NCBI GenBank assembly: GCA_001598975.1
Contig: BBXU01001071.1
Location: 1-25,136, forward strand
Direction of reading: 5' to 3'
Source of the DNA: Parachlorella kessleri
Taxonomy: Eukaryota > Chlorophyta > Trebouxiophyceae > Chlorellales > Chlorellaceae
Length of the DNA stretch: 25,136 nucleotides
Part shown: one piece after another, positions 8,969 through 19,856 of the stretch
Numbering within the stretch: the first letter of the stretch is position 1
Layout of the letters: every line of letters starts with the position of its first letter
The notes under the pieces: generated by a model
The model's database searches: none
The model's input: only the letters and a program-made list of their open reading frames with translations
Told to the model about the DNA's origin: nothing
Made by a program: the position numbers and the translations under genes

Positions 8969-11924
8969 ATGGCAAACTTACAGACTGATGACAGTACACC
9001 CTTAGTTTCTCAGGCTTCCAACACAGGGAATGAGCAGCTGCTTCTGTCCCGAGCCAGCACTACGCTGGAAACTGAGCACTCTGCTGGTGACCCAGCCCTG
9101 GGCGCTCGCAAGGCCAGGAGGGCTATGTACGCCTCCCACGCACTCAGGTAGAAAAGGATGGCCACAGCTGCGAGTGTCTACGACAGGGCACTTCCATAAC
9201 AGGCACCCAGACCTGCAAGTTGCTGGCAAGCACCCTACGCGGGAGCCACCTGCACCAGCCCGACCCGACTTGGACTTTGTGACTATGCAGTACCTGGGGT
9301 GAGCGGGCCTGGGAGTTTGCCGTGGGGCTGGTCATGCTGGAGCTCAAGCCCACATCGCTGCTCTACGTGTCTCTTTTTGGGCTGCTGGACGCCGCAGTGC
9401 AAGTAGTCTTTGGGGCGGCAGTGGGCGCCTATATTGACAGGTGTGGTGAGATACCTAAACTAACCCCCACCAAGCAGGAAACTTCTAGGTATTTAGGTCT
9501 GCAAGTCTTTGTGATGCAAACAGGTGCACCCCTCGAGCAACATGGTCATTAGCACATGACTGCCTTTCTGGCCTGGCAGAGCTCCGTCAAACTGCTGACG
9601 CACCGACCAGCACATGCAGGACGCCGCGGCTGCAGGCAGCCTGCAACATGCTGCTGCTCCAGAACAGCATGGTGGCTGTTTCCGCCGCTGCAGCCTTGGT
9701 GCTGTTGTGGAACTCTGTTAGAGGAGGCCCCCTCTTCTACAGTCTGCTGGCTCTAGCCATGGCGGCTGGCAGCGTCAGCAGCTTGGGGAGCCTGGGGTCA
9801 ACCCTCTCTGTTGAGCGAGAGTGAGTGCAAAGTGCCCTTGGCTGTGACAGTCCCCCATGTTTGAGTCCTTCTGAAGATTGCTCTCTACAGCCAGTATAAG
9901 AACAGGTGTCATTCTTTTTGGCCAGGTGGACTAAGACACTTTGTGGGCACGATTCTGAGCAGCTCGCAAGGCTCAACTCAGGCAAGCGGCATCTCTGGTT
10001 GAAGAGGGGGTCATATTGGACCAAGCCATTGTTGCGATGGCTTGCACTGGCTGTGTGTGTAGGCTTGGCTGGGATGCCTAGCTGGCCTAGCAACCACAAG
10101 GTCGTGCTTGTTGGCCTGCGTGGTCACTAAATGTAGTGCTGTTGCTTTCAAGGTGCTGGGCGCCTTTAGTTGCTCATTCGCCAGCTGGCTGCTGCAGGCA
10201 TGAAGCGGATCGACCTAATCTGTCTCATCGCCTCCCCCATTGCGGTGGGCTTGCTGATGACCTATGGAGGCAGCCGTCCCATGGTGGTCGCAACGCTGGC
10301 TATCCTGGGGTGGAACTTGGGGGCCTGGGTGCCAGAGACAGCGCTGCTGCGTGCTGCACAAAGGTGGAGCCCAGCGCTCAGGTGGGCGTGCTCACACCTG
10401 GCTGCCCAGGTTCATGGAACCAGAGGTTGGGGTGTCGTCTGCGCTGTTCACTATTTTTTTTGTTTGCATAAACTGCTGCGCGGGCCACCAGGAGCGATTA
10501 GCTGAGCATGGGACACAAGCAAGGGTGTTCCCAGGCGGCGGTCCAACCTTCCTAGGCGGCAAGCCTTTGCAACCAACACAGGGCTGGGACAGCTGCCAAC
10601 AAGCCTCATACTTGCTTTCCCTAACAGGGCCCCCAAACCAGTCACACCCTTGGCCACAGAGGCGGCAAATGGCAGCCCAGTGGAGGCCCCAAAGCCGGGC
10701 AGCAGCCCTTCTAGGGGACCTCCAGGAGGCATGCTAGGGCTTTTGGGGCGGCAGCTCCATAGCTGGATGTCCTACTGTAGGCAGGCAGTGACGCCAGCAG
10801 CGCTGGCACTGGCCCTGCTGTACCTTACTGTCCTGTCGTTTGGCACGCTGATGACGGCCTACCTCAAGTGGCGTGGCATGGCGGAAGCTGAGCTGTCAGT
10901 ATACCGCGGGTGAGTGTTGGCGTCCCTTCAGGGATACAGATATCAGAGTTGTCCGTAGCCATTGTAGGAGCAACATGCCCTTCCTGGGGCATGCCATCAC
11001 TGCGGCAGGGAATGCCGTCGGATTCTATGTGACTTCTTCACGAGGGAGCACCGGTGCTCTGGGAATGTTTTTGTGGTATGGCATTCCTCAATTGCAGCTG
11101 CATATTGCAGTCAAGATGCTTCCAGTTGGCGGCATAACAATGCATGTGCTACATCTGTCGCAGGTTTGGGGCCCTTAGCGGCGTGCTGGCCACGCTGACC
11201 TTTCCCACCCTGCAGCACACAGCAGGGCTGGTGGCCACAGGCGCCGGTGCCATTTGGCTCCAGCTTGCCTGCCTGCTGGTGGCCACTGCCCCAGCTGTGG
11301 CATCCCTGTTGGGCTTGGCTGTAGGCAGTCGGGCAGTGCTGCTGTGCTTGGTGTGGGGCCTGGTGCTGTCGCGGTTTGGGCTGTGGACCTTTGACCTGGC
11401 TGTGAACCAGCTGATACAGGAGAGCGTGGAACACTCCCAGCTAGGTGTGCGGACGGTTGGCTGCCTACTTGCTGACGGAGGTTGTCGGCTGCTAGGAGGG
11501 TGCATGGCCAGCCTGCATGGTCCCTGAGTGAGGTGCCAGCATGGCAGCAAGTGCGAGAGTGGATTGCCAGAGGTGCACCAAGACACGCAGCATCGCATTT
11601 ACTATTGTGAAGCCCATCAATATCATGGCCAGCCACCCCTGGCATGCAGGGTCCATCAATGGGGTGCAGGGCAGTTTGCAGAGCCTCTGCCAGATGCTGG
11701 CGTATGCGGCAGGGGCGGTGGTGTGGCAGCCAGAGAAGTTTGCCTGGCTCATGGCCGCGTCGTGTGTTGTGGTGGCGACAGCAGCAGCCCTCTACACTGC
11801 CTTCGCAGTGCTGTCCCAGTGTGGGAGGAGGCTGGCGATGATCCAACCGCAGCTACTGCCTGCTGAGGACCCTGAAGGAGCTGGCCTGCTGCATGGTAGC
11901 AACAACATGCAAGAGGAGTTGTAA
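8969..11924 (+). CDS. FPN: Ferroportin / IREG (SLC40) iron exporter
   Basis: Ferroportins export Fe2+ (and sometimes Co or Ni) across plasma or vacuolar membranes. Eight exons join in phase: 8969-9147, 9291-9440, 9620-9820, 9926-9981, 10198-10381, 10628-10909, 11164-11444 and 11650-11924, giving 535 aa. The family hallmark SHALSTWGERAWEFAVGL is at about residues 55-72, formed across the first splice junction. It is followed by VVFGAAVGAYIDR, LQAACNMLLLQNSMV, STLSVEREWTKTL, LARLNSGMKRIDL, ILGWNLGAWVPE, then in the second half SRFGLWTFDLAVNQLIQE and INGVQGSLQSL. Many hydrophobic segments fit a 12-helix MFS-like transporter. The residue matching human Asp39 is Glu. The central loop (exon 6 start) is Pro/Ser-rich. 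The intron at 9982-10197 is GC-AG. The N-terminus is hydrophilic with no transit peptide, so plasma membrane or vacuole is likelier than plastid (inference). Confidence 0.94.
9982..10197 (+). other. GC-AG intron (ferroportin gene)
   Basis: The exon ends AACTCAG and the intron begins GCAAGC; the acceptor is CTGCAG. Joining gives NSGMKRIDL, which matches the ferroportin block NATIRRIDQ residue for residue without a gap. No in-frame GT donor preserves this spacing. Confidence 0.8.
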
Positions 11925-12703
11925 TGTGATGCTTTTGGTTCAGCAAGAACTAGCTAGGCTGCAGGCAAAAGCATACCGCAAGCACCCACACAGTCATAAT
12001 CTGAGGGCTAACAGCCAATACTCCTTGTTCGGGTTGTTACCCACCTTGCGACGCTATCCAGTAGCAGTGGCCCCGTGGACATGACTCTTTGTGCAAGCGC
12101 CATGGGTGTCTCTGGCATTAGTTGGCTGGCACAAAGGAAATTTTCGGCTTCTCCGTGGCCTACCTTGTTTTGGTGAGGGCGAGCTGGCGCAAACATTCAT
12201 GCAAGCCCCCAGCACCTTGCATTCAGCCTTGTCAGTTCCCAGCTTGACTCTGAGTTCGTGCCTCAAGCCCTGCCTCACCAGTGGCTTAGCTTACCTTGGG
12301 GAGAAACCTCCTGGCTCATACAATCAGGCAAGCCCCCAAAGCATACCTTGCATCCACCCGGTCTGCACGGTCTCGACGTCCTCCCCTCTGTTCGTAACAC
12401 CTTCCACCATCAGCGCATATATCTGCTTCCAGCCTTTTCAGCACAGCTCACCCTTACCTCTCCTCTGCTCACGTTGCCCGCCACCATCAACCAAACCGCA
12501 TACTTCTAAAGTCCATCAGGCTTTTTTGGGGCGCGAAGTCCTACATGCTGAGCCCCGTGCTGAGCTGACGTCCAAGGGATCGCACCCCATCCCGATACCT
12601 CGACTTGGATTAGCAATGCCGCGCTTGCGGGCAGCCATGTCCTAGGACTTGGCAGTGTAGCGGCCTGGTGATCGCCAGGCAGGTTGCTGGGGCGTCAGGT
12701 AGC
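11925..12703. other. Intergenic region between ferroportin and hydrolase genes
   Basis: This holds the ferroportin 3' flank and the hydrolase 5' flank. The part at about 12360-12500 is pyrimidine-rich on the plus strand. Several frames stay open across it, including one at 12091-12645, but none shows a recognisable motif. No RNA gene was found. Confidence 0.55.
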
Positions 12704-14945
12704 ATGGAGGGCCAGGTGGAGCTTGAAGTGCCGCAAGCAGGTGTTAGCACGGACTCCAGCATCGCCCCTGTGGAAGCCCTCGATATCGACAAGCTGCTAC
12801 GTTCAAGATCCAGGATAAAGCTCAGAGACGGTCGCAAGCTGTGCTTTGCATCCTATGGGGTTCCCCGCTACAGCCCGAAGCTTGCCAGGAAGACGCTGTT
12901 ATACTTCCATGGCTGGTGAGCAACCAAAGTCAAGCTGTGTCCCACCTGATCAGCCAGAATACTTGTATGACTGGTGACCCCTGACCTGGCTTGGCATGTT
13001 CAACCTCCCCGACACTGAGGATGCCGAAGGAGTTAGGGTGGATCCTGTGAGTTGCCTGCAGGCCCAGCAGCCGGTTGGAGCCCGCTATCATGCACTCGGA
13101 GGCACTCAAGCAGGCAAGGTCCAGCTGTGTGGAGGCACGAACTTGTGGCGCCGTGCTTTCCCTTAGGCCAGCTGGCCTAGGCATCGGGTGGGAACCTCTC
13201 TTGCCATGCCCTGGCTGTTATGCGCACCGTCTGACAAGCCTTTTGGCTGGGGCTGCAGGGCATACGGATCATAGCTATCGACCGCCCCGGCGCCGGCCAC
13301 TCCACCTACAACCCCAGGGGCAGCTTCCGCACCATTGTGGCTGACGTTGAGCAGCTACTCGACCACCTTGGCCTGGTGAAGGTCGTCCTGATGGCCTCCA
13401 GTGGTGGGTGGGTGGGGAGGTTCCTGCCGGCTGGGCCGGATTTGGCCCGCTGCTATGGCTACCGGTAGAGCTCTGGTAAACCTGCCTGACTACGCATAGG
13501 CGCCTGCGGCTGGAGCAGCTTTGCCCCTGCCCCCGTCGCGGCCATCGTCCACCCCTGGTACATTGCATCCCGTGGCTCAGGTGGCTCACCATTTGCCAGC
13601 GCCTGTGCTGCGCTGCTGCCGGAGCGTGTTGAGGGCCTGCTGCTGGTGTGCCCGCTGGCGCCTTGCTTTGGTCGGGAGCAGGAGCTGCACGAGGGCCTGG
13701 GCCCCCACTCCAAGCGCTTCTTTGCCATGCTCAACTCCGCCCCCTGGGCGGCACGGGTCCAGATGGCTGCGGTGCGCCAGGTCAGGCTGCGCCGGTACCG
13801 GCAGACCGTGTCCGGGGTGCATTTGGCTTAGTGCGGGGCGGGATGCTTGCTACCCGGTTGCTTGGCTGCTTGCTTGCCTACCTGCTTGTTTGCTTGGAGC
13901 CGTGCGCACAAATATCTGGGGTGTTGCTCGGTGTCGATGCAGCTTGTCCAGGAAAGGCATTTGGCAGGGCCGGCTGAGGTCCAGTGACTGGGGGCCGCAA
14001 GCAGCACGCAGAACTCCGCATGCAGGAGGGGGAGAGGGTTCACTTGGTCTGGCTTGCGCTGCAGATCATGTACATGCCCCAGCACACTGCTTTCTTGCGC
14101 ATCGGCGGCTTTGCGCGAGAAGATGTGGACGCGATGATCAACCACCGCCGCTTTGCGGACGTGATGAGGGCCGCCTCACGGGAGGGCCTGCGCCAGGTGG
14201 GTGGGTTTTGCTGTGCGCACCAAAGTTCCTGCTCAGGAGGACCTTAGTGTGCAGGCGCTCCTTTCTTGCAAGTCGTACTGTTGTGGCCAGGTGCGTTGCC
14301 TCTGTGGAGTGCTTTACAGGTGCCCACGTCAGAGTGATGGGGCTGGGTGTTGTCATGGACTGACTGTAAGCGGGAAAGCTGTTGTTCTTCAAGGCTGTCA
14401 ATATGGCGATCTCGCTCTTTGCTTGCGGCAGGGCATCAGGGGCCCCTTCCGAGACATCATGCTCTATGCCACACGGCCCTGGACAGTCGAGATCGAGAAC
14501 ATCAAGTGGGTTTTGGTCCTTAGGGGCTGCCCGTGTAGTAACCTAATCTGATAAGACTCCTGGCCCTCCACTGCTTGACACACTGTTATTGGTTGCTTTC
14601 TGTTGCTGTAATGGCAAGGCGGGGTCCCAATCGGCAACATTAGCATGCAAAGCGTGGCTAGAACACACCATTATTATGCAGGCGGTCGTGGTGAAGGTGA
14701 CACTGCATGCACGCTAGGACCCCCACACTACCACCTGCACCCTTCATTTGTCGTGCAGGTGTCCCACGGTCATCTGGAACGGGGGCGCGGACGTGGTGAC
14801 CCCCAATGCCATGGCGCGCCACTACCACCGCCGCATCCCGGGCAGCCGCCTGCACATCGTGCCTTGTGAGGGCCACCTCAGCCTGCCCTTCAAGCACACG
14901 CCAGCCATCCTGGCCTCTATCGTGCCTCCCGCCAGCCGCCTGTAA
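12704..14945 (+). CDS. Alpha/beta-hydrolase fold protein
   Basis: Seven exons join in phase: 12704-12915, 13062-13113, 13259-13403, 13581-13780, 14065-14196, 14432-14505 and 14759-14945, giving 333 aa. Alpha/beta-hydrolase features in order: TLLYFHGWPSSRLEP (oxyanion-hole HGxP), IRIIAIDRPGAGHS, the nucleophile elbow MASSGGSPFASACAALLPERV (Ser in the Sm-x-Nu-x-Sm form A-S-S-G-G), VIWNGGADVVTPNAMA (catalytic Asp) and VPCEGHLSLPF (catalytic His). All three catalytic residues are present, so the enzyme should be active. Substrate is unknown; esterase, lipase-like or related activities are all possible. The nucleophile elbow is split by intron 3. Start chosen as the first ATG; an in-frame GTG at 12668 is upstream. 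Intron 2 is GC-AG. The N-terminal 45 residues are acidic and not transit-like. Confidence 0.9.
13114..13258 (+). other. GC-AG intron (hydrolase gene)
   Basis: The exon ends AAGCAG and the intron begins GCAAGG; the acceptor is CTGCAG. Joining gives EALKQGIRIIAIDRPG, the normal alpha/beta-hydrolase spacing. A GT five bases further on (GTCCAG) would shift the frame. Confidence 0.75.
13849..13898. repeat. GCTT/GCCT-rich simple repeat in a hydrolase intron
   Basis: An imperfect run of TGCTTGC and TGCCTAC words lies inside intron 4 of the hydrolase gene. It has no coding role in the gene model. Confidence 0.5.
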
Positions 14946-15813
14946 GCGCACAACACATCCGGTTCTGAAACTGCCAAGCTCTGTTGTGCCCTCGGTATTT
15001 GCCCGGCGCCACCTGCCCGCCATTGCCGGGCAGAAAGGTGGCAGGGGTTGTACCCCCTCTGGCAAGCTTGATGAGTAAACTTGCCAATAGCAGCACTCCT
15101 GGCCCCTCGGTGGACTTGTTCTTCCTCTGTTGCTATAACTGATCCAGCTGGGCGCGCAGCCCGTATTGCCCTGCTGAGTGGTTGGCTTTGTACAGGCTTT
15201 GTACAGGAGGAGTTTTTCGGTTGTGGCCGACATACATTTTTGCACGTGGCATTGACTGGAAACGCGTCGTGCCCCCATTGTCATCTGGATTGTTTCAAGC
15301 TCTCCATGTCTTGTACGGCAAGTTTTCATGTGCTCACTGGGTCTCTGTGCTTGCATTTCTTTGCCTTGTGCTGTATGGTATTCCTCCGCGCATCGATTAT
15401 ATTTGCTCGTACTCCTGAAATCTGGCACCCTGCACAGTGCTGGGTAGCACTGCTATCGGAAGCCTTGGCACCGCCAATGTCCTCCCTCAATGTACACGCA
15501 GTGCCATCCCCGGGGTTACCCTGCCATGTGTCTCATCAACCCTGTACAACATACGAATAAAAGCGAGCTCGGCAAGCAGGCAACACATTCTCCCAGCAGA
15601 TGCTCCCGCATAAGCTGGTGGCTTTGAAACATTTTAAGATGGAAATGCATGTGACAGGAAGGGGTAAGACAGCAGTGTGGCGGGTGCCAGCTGCGTCAAA
15701 CATTTTGCTTCAGTGAAACATTTTGCTTCAGCAAGTGGTGCCAGTCAGAGCCACAGTGCCAGGAGTGACCTCAAGACCCCCTCCACGCAACACCCCAGGC
15801 CAGCTAGCAGCCT
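14946..15813. other. Convergent 3' intergenic region
   Basis: It should hold the 3' UTRs of the hydrolase (+) and PUS1-like (-) genes. An AATAAA word occurs at about 15555 on the plus strand, which may or may not matter in an alga. A short tandem repeat is at 15698-15731. No gene was recognised, although long open frames occur on both strands as expected in GC-rich DNA. Confidence 0.55.
15698..15731. repeat. 18-nt tandem duplication
   Basis: The 16-base word AAACATTTTGCTTCAG occurs twice with a 2-base spacer (TG), giving an 18-base period. A degenerate third match (GAAACATTTT) lies about 65 bases to the left. It lies about 80 nt past the PUS1-like stop, probably in that gene's 3' UTR. Confidence 0.85.
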
Positions 15814-18800
15814 TCAGTCTCGGTTTTCCAGCGCCTGCGCCTCCAGCAGCATGCCGTCCAGCCGCGCCTGCCTGCGCTGCGCCTGCTGTGCCTGCCACTC
15901 CGCATGCCGCTGCACCAGGGCGGCCACCTCTGCTTCGTCACAGTAGAGCCGCTGCAGCTCCTGCTCCCACAGGGCCCAATCCTCCGCTGCCAGGAGCTCG
16001 TTTATGGCTGGCCGCAGGGTCTGCAACCAAGTCGAGCTCACTCAGTAGCACTGTTCTTTGCACCATGGGGGGCCGCCAGACCTTTGCATGGCTACGGGGA
16101 GCTCAGCTGTGAAGGCATGCTTATTGCTGATGATGTCAAGCAAATTATCGAGACAGTGACAAGACACTCGCTAAGCCCCCAGAGCAAACCTGCATGCCGT
16201 ACCAACAGCTCACAAGCATACACCATCCTTGCGCACACATGCCACAGTAAGCCAGCACTCCTTCAGCAGCAGCATCCGGTTCCCGTCCACCCGCACGGCT
16301 CCCCACAGTAATGACACATTGCAGGAGAAGCCAGCCTCCCGCACGGACAGCTAGGTAGCCAGGGCACTCCCCCACGCCCACCTGCTCCCAGAACTGCTGC
16401 TGCAGCCCCGTGCCGCCCGGCCGCAGCTCCAGCTGCTGCCCCGTCCGCTCAGTGGACGGCGCAACCCGCCCGTCCCAGCTCTCCCGAAAGGGCGCAAACT
16501 GCGCCCCCGCCAGCACCAGGGTCAGCGGCGGCGCCAGCGGCAGCACCACCCGGGCGGGCGCCGACAGCGACACCAGAACCAGCTCCAGGGGCAGGGCGCC
16601 CCGGGCCACAGCCACTGCAGCGGCAACCATCTTCCTGCACGGGCCAGCATGGTGCCAGGCAAGGTGATTGGAGAATTGATGGAGGATTGAGGGAGACGTG
16701 ATGGAGCAATGATGAGGCGGGCGGGCAGGCCGGCTGGCCGGCCGGCAGGCTGCTGTGAATTAGGTACCTGGTCAGTATGCAGGGCCGTCCTTAATGCCTG
16801 CTGCTGCTTGTTGTACGAGTGGGCGCCTGACAAGCAGCCAGGCGCGTTAGCAGGCTGGGCCGGCCGTAGGCTCGCAGCGACACAGCAGGGAAGCGCTGGG
16901 CACTGCACCAACGTCCTATCAGCGCCAACCCTCAGCGTGCCTGTCACTTCCGTTCACAGCTCCTCTGGCTGGGGTTCCGCCTTTGAACAACCAATGGACT
17001 GCTTTACCAGGCAAATGGTATGTTGTACCCGCCGCAGCCCACCTGATCTGATGCAACATGAACGAGTTGCCGGAGAGGGACAGCTGTATACATGGGACGC
17101 CTCCAGGTACCAGGGCCACAGCCTCGCTGCCAGACCGGCACCACTCCATATACCTGCAGTAGCAACCCACGGCCTTGGCCTGGCTCCTGCCGCTGACCTT
17201 ACAGAGCTGAGCAGAGTGTGTGCACCAACACTGTCCCCGGGCAACACACTTGTGAGGCAGCGCCACATTTGAACGCGCCTGTCACCCAACAGGCTTGCGT
17301 GCAAGAACGCAAGACCCACATCCAGTGACAGCCAAACAAAACAGACCTGTAGTGCCTCCGTACCACAGGGTCCCTGGGATCCCTTTCCTCCGTCCACCGC
17401 ATGTCCACCTTGCGCTGCAGCAGGGCTCCCTCATGCACACCAATCCCACTGCAGCGACTGCTGCCCGCTTGACTGCTTATGCCCGCAGGGTCGCTGGAGT
17501 CGGCCTGCTGCCTTGGGATGCCGCTGGTTGCGCTGCTGCTGGCACTCTCTGCTGGCGTGCCCACATACTGCTCATCGTCTGTGCTGGCATCTCCCTCCAA
17601 AACCCCCTGCTCATTATCGTCGTCACTATCAACTGCCAGCGCACCTCCCTTCCTGCAAGAAAGGCTGCCGAACCTCATCCTCACATCTATTCGACCGTAG
17701 CACCTAGGTGAGGCCAACCAGTTGTCGGCCAGCCCATTGCAGAGGAAGTTCACTCATCTCTGCCCATCCCTGACACGTCAAAGAACTGCAAAGCGCACCA
17801 CCCGCTTCCAGGCGGAGAAATGCCACACTGGCAGAGCGTCATGCCTCCCACATCGCCCCCTTCCTCCCAGCTTGGCAACCCCCGCCCCCCTGCAACTCGC
17901 ACCTGCGCTTAGAAGAGTCTCTGCGGCCCCCAAACACCGCATCGTTTCGGTACAGCCGCCTGACGGTGTAGTTGTGGAAGGGGTGGCCGCCCTGGAAGGC
18001 TGCCCAGCAGCGCCCCAGCAGCTCCAGCTTTCGGGCATCCTCCGAGCCGCCATCCAGCTTGAGTCCCAGCACGGAGGCGGGCAAGTAGTAGTTGTAGGAC
18101 CTGCAGTCATATGCCGCTGCCCCGCTGGTGTGCAAGCTCTGCTTGGAGTCCGGAGAGAACAGAGTGTCTCCCAGAGGTGATGTGCGGACTGAGGTAGCTA
18201 GGCGGCACTGAGGCCCTTTGTGCAGCGACAGCTGGTTGGCAGGGTTGGCATGCCAGAGGTGGCAGCCTGGGAGGCATGCGTATGCACGTGTGACGACTTG
18301 GTGCTACTGGGCAAGTACCCCTGCTGCTGCCAAGGGCCTCCACATGCCTGCGGGTGCACTCTGCCCGAGCCGAAAAGGCTTTCGTCACCCGTTGCACGCT
18401 AAACACCCGCATCTGCAGCAGCCACAGCCAGGCGTACATAGTATAGCACTCGATGCAGGTTGCACTAGGGATGCTGTTGATACATGCCCATAAGCAGAAA
18501 ACGCCTAGTAAGAACACCCTTCGGAAAGCAGGTTCACGCGTCACCACTCTCTGTCCCCATAAGTTTGGGCATCTGTGCACTTCCAAAGAGAACCAGAGTT
18601 GTCCCTTAGGGCCTACCACACAAATCATCAACTATTGATGCTGCTGGCACAGCGAGCAGGCTTTGCGTATCGCACCTGTGGAGGCAGGTGGGAGTTGATT
18701 CCCTCTGCCAGCTGGATCCCCTCTGGATCCTCCACAAACGACTCAGCATCGCACTCCAGCTTCATGCTGATCACCTGCTGGCAAGTGCGGAGGTGAAAAG

Positions 18801-19491
18801 CTTCTTGCAGGCTTACAACTACGTGGGAAAGCCCTAAACAGCACGGCAGACGAAGATGCTGTTGCCCCGAGTCACCTTTCGCATCCTAGGCTGATGTCCA
18901 CTGTCGTGCCAACTGACACTTGGGCAACAGTCTGGGTACCCACCGTAGCCAGTGAGTGCACGCTTTTGTCGGTGCGGCTGCTGCGTTGCCAGCGCAGCTT
19001 TTCCAGGGATCCCCTATTAGATTCGAGGATGCCACCAGCCTGGAAGATAGCCTGCTCCAGAGTATCCTCTAGTGTCGCATCAGGGGCAGTGTGGGGGTTC
19101 TTCTGCAGGCCTGCAATTCCAACAGTACGGTGATGGCGGGCAGAGCACACATCAGAGTCTGTCAGTTCTAACGCATATGCCAACACGCAGGGCACTTCCA
19201 CAACTGGGCTTCAAGCTGGCATAGCACACCTTTGTAGCCTGTGCCCTCGTACCCCACATACAGCGCAACCTTGCGTTTGCCTAGCCTTGCTTTTGTTGTA
19301 TTCTGCTGATGGTCCGCAGTGCTGGCAGCTGTGCTTGAAGCAGCACTGGAGCAGAGAGAGGGACTGTGGCCAGCCCGGCGAGGGTTCGCAGCTGATGGGC
19401 CGCTGATGAATAGCCCGCGTCGGAGCTGACAAGGGAGAGCGCTGACAGGCCTAAAGAAGGGCTTTGCAGCACGCAGGGTAAACACTTTCAT
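15814..19491 (-). CDS. PUS1: PUS1-family tRNA pseudouridine synthase, probably organellar
   Basis: TruA/PUS1-family enzymes isomerise uridine to pseudouridine in tRNA and other RNAs. Minus-strand exons: 19491-19230, 19110-18944, 18774-18676, 18412-18348, 18100-17903, 17652-17347, 17153-17043, 16634-16382 and 16020-15814, exactly 555 aa. Motifs: [20 protein letters not shown], the catalytic block [13 protein letters not shown] (catalytic Asp; family usually has Gly after Lys), [70 protein letters not shown] and a C-terminal [12 protein letters not shown] followed by a charged helix. Residues 1-60 are rich in Arg, Ser and Ala and look like a mitochondrial or plastid presequence. Exon 6 carries a roughly 70-residue acidic/Ser-rich insert. 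Intron 4 is GC-AG. It is divergently placed from the ADP-ribosylglycohydrolase. The exact RNA target cannot be told from sequence. Confidence 0.94.
18101..18347 (-). other. GC-AG intron (PUS1-like gene)
   Basis: The exon ends ACCCGCAG and the intron begins GCATGT; the acceptor is CTGCAG. Joining in phase 2 gives [11 protein letters not shown], the family block. The nearby CATGTGG donor would be phase 0 and would break the frame. Confidence 0.75.
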
Positions 19492-19856
19492 GGTGGGGAG
19501 GGGGTGCATGCAGGCGTGCTCCACAGCCTATCCTACTAAGGAATTCCCTCTTACTTCTAGCTGGCACAAATTAGCCCAAGGAGCAGGAAGGAGTACACAG
19601 TAAGCAATCCCCGCTAGCGCCTTGTGTGGTAATGATGTGTCAGCCGCGTTACTTCCCCGCTTGTTGCCAGCTCAAACTATAAGTCCTAGGACTTTCAAGC
19701 TGCTTAGGTAAGGTGGCAGATGTCAGCCATGACGCCTATCAGAACATTGGACAGGTTCTGTACCTCGACCACCTAACCCTCCGGCCTCATAGGGTTGATC
19801 GACTGGGACAGCCTTCAGGGTCGCAAAGCCGCTGACAGGCGAAGACCCGCTGCCTT
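19492..19856. promoter_or_regulatory. Divergent promoter between PUS1-like and ADP-ribosylglycohydrolase genes
   Basis: A 365-nt interval lies between two ATGs facing away from each other. A TATA-like word TATAAG is at 19678-19683, about 175 nt before the plus-strand ATG; its use is not shown. No other element was recognised. Confidence 0.5.

Noticed and set aside
12091..12645. 184-codon open frame upstream of the hydrolase
   Set aside because: It starts at GTG, has no conserved motif, and lies in pyrimidine-rich presumed promoter or 5' UTR sequence; a leader exon cannot be excluded but is not supported.
14658..15428. 256-codon open frame on the minus strand
   Set aside because: It overlaps the last hydrolase exon in antisense, shows no motif and has the composition expected of a GC-rich shadow frame.
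16720..16750. GGCCGGCC-rich palindromic stretch
   Set aside because: Short, GC-rich simple sequence inside a PUS1-like intron; no sign of a mobile-element end or attachment site.
16709..17272. 187-codon open frame on the plus strand
   Set aside because: It runs antisense through an intron and exon 7 of the PUS1-like gene and has no recognisable domain.
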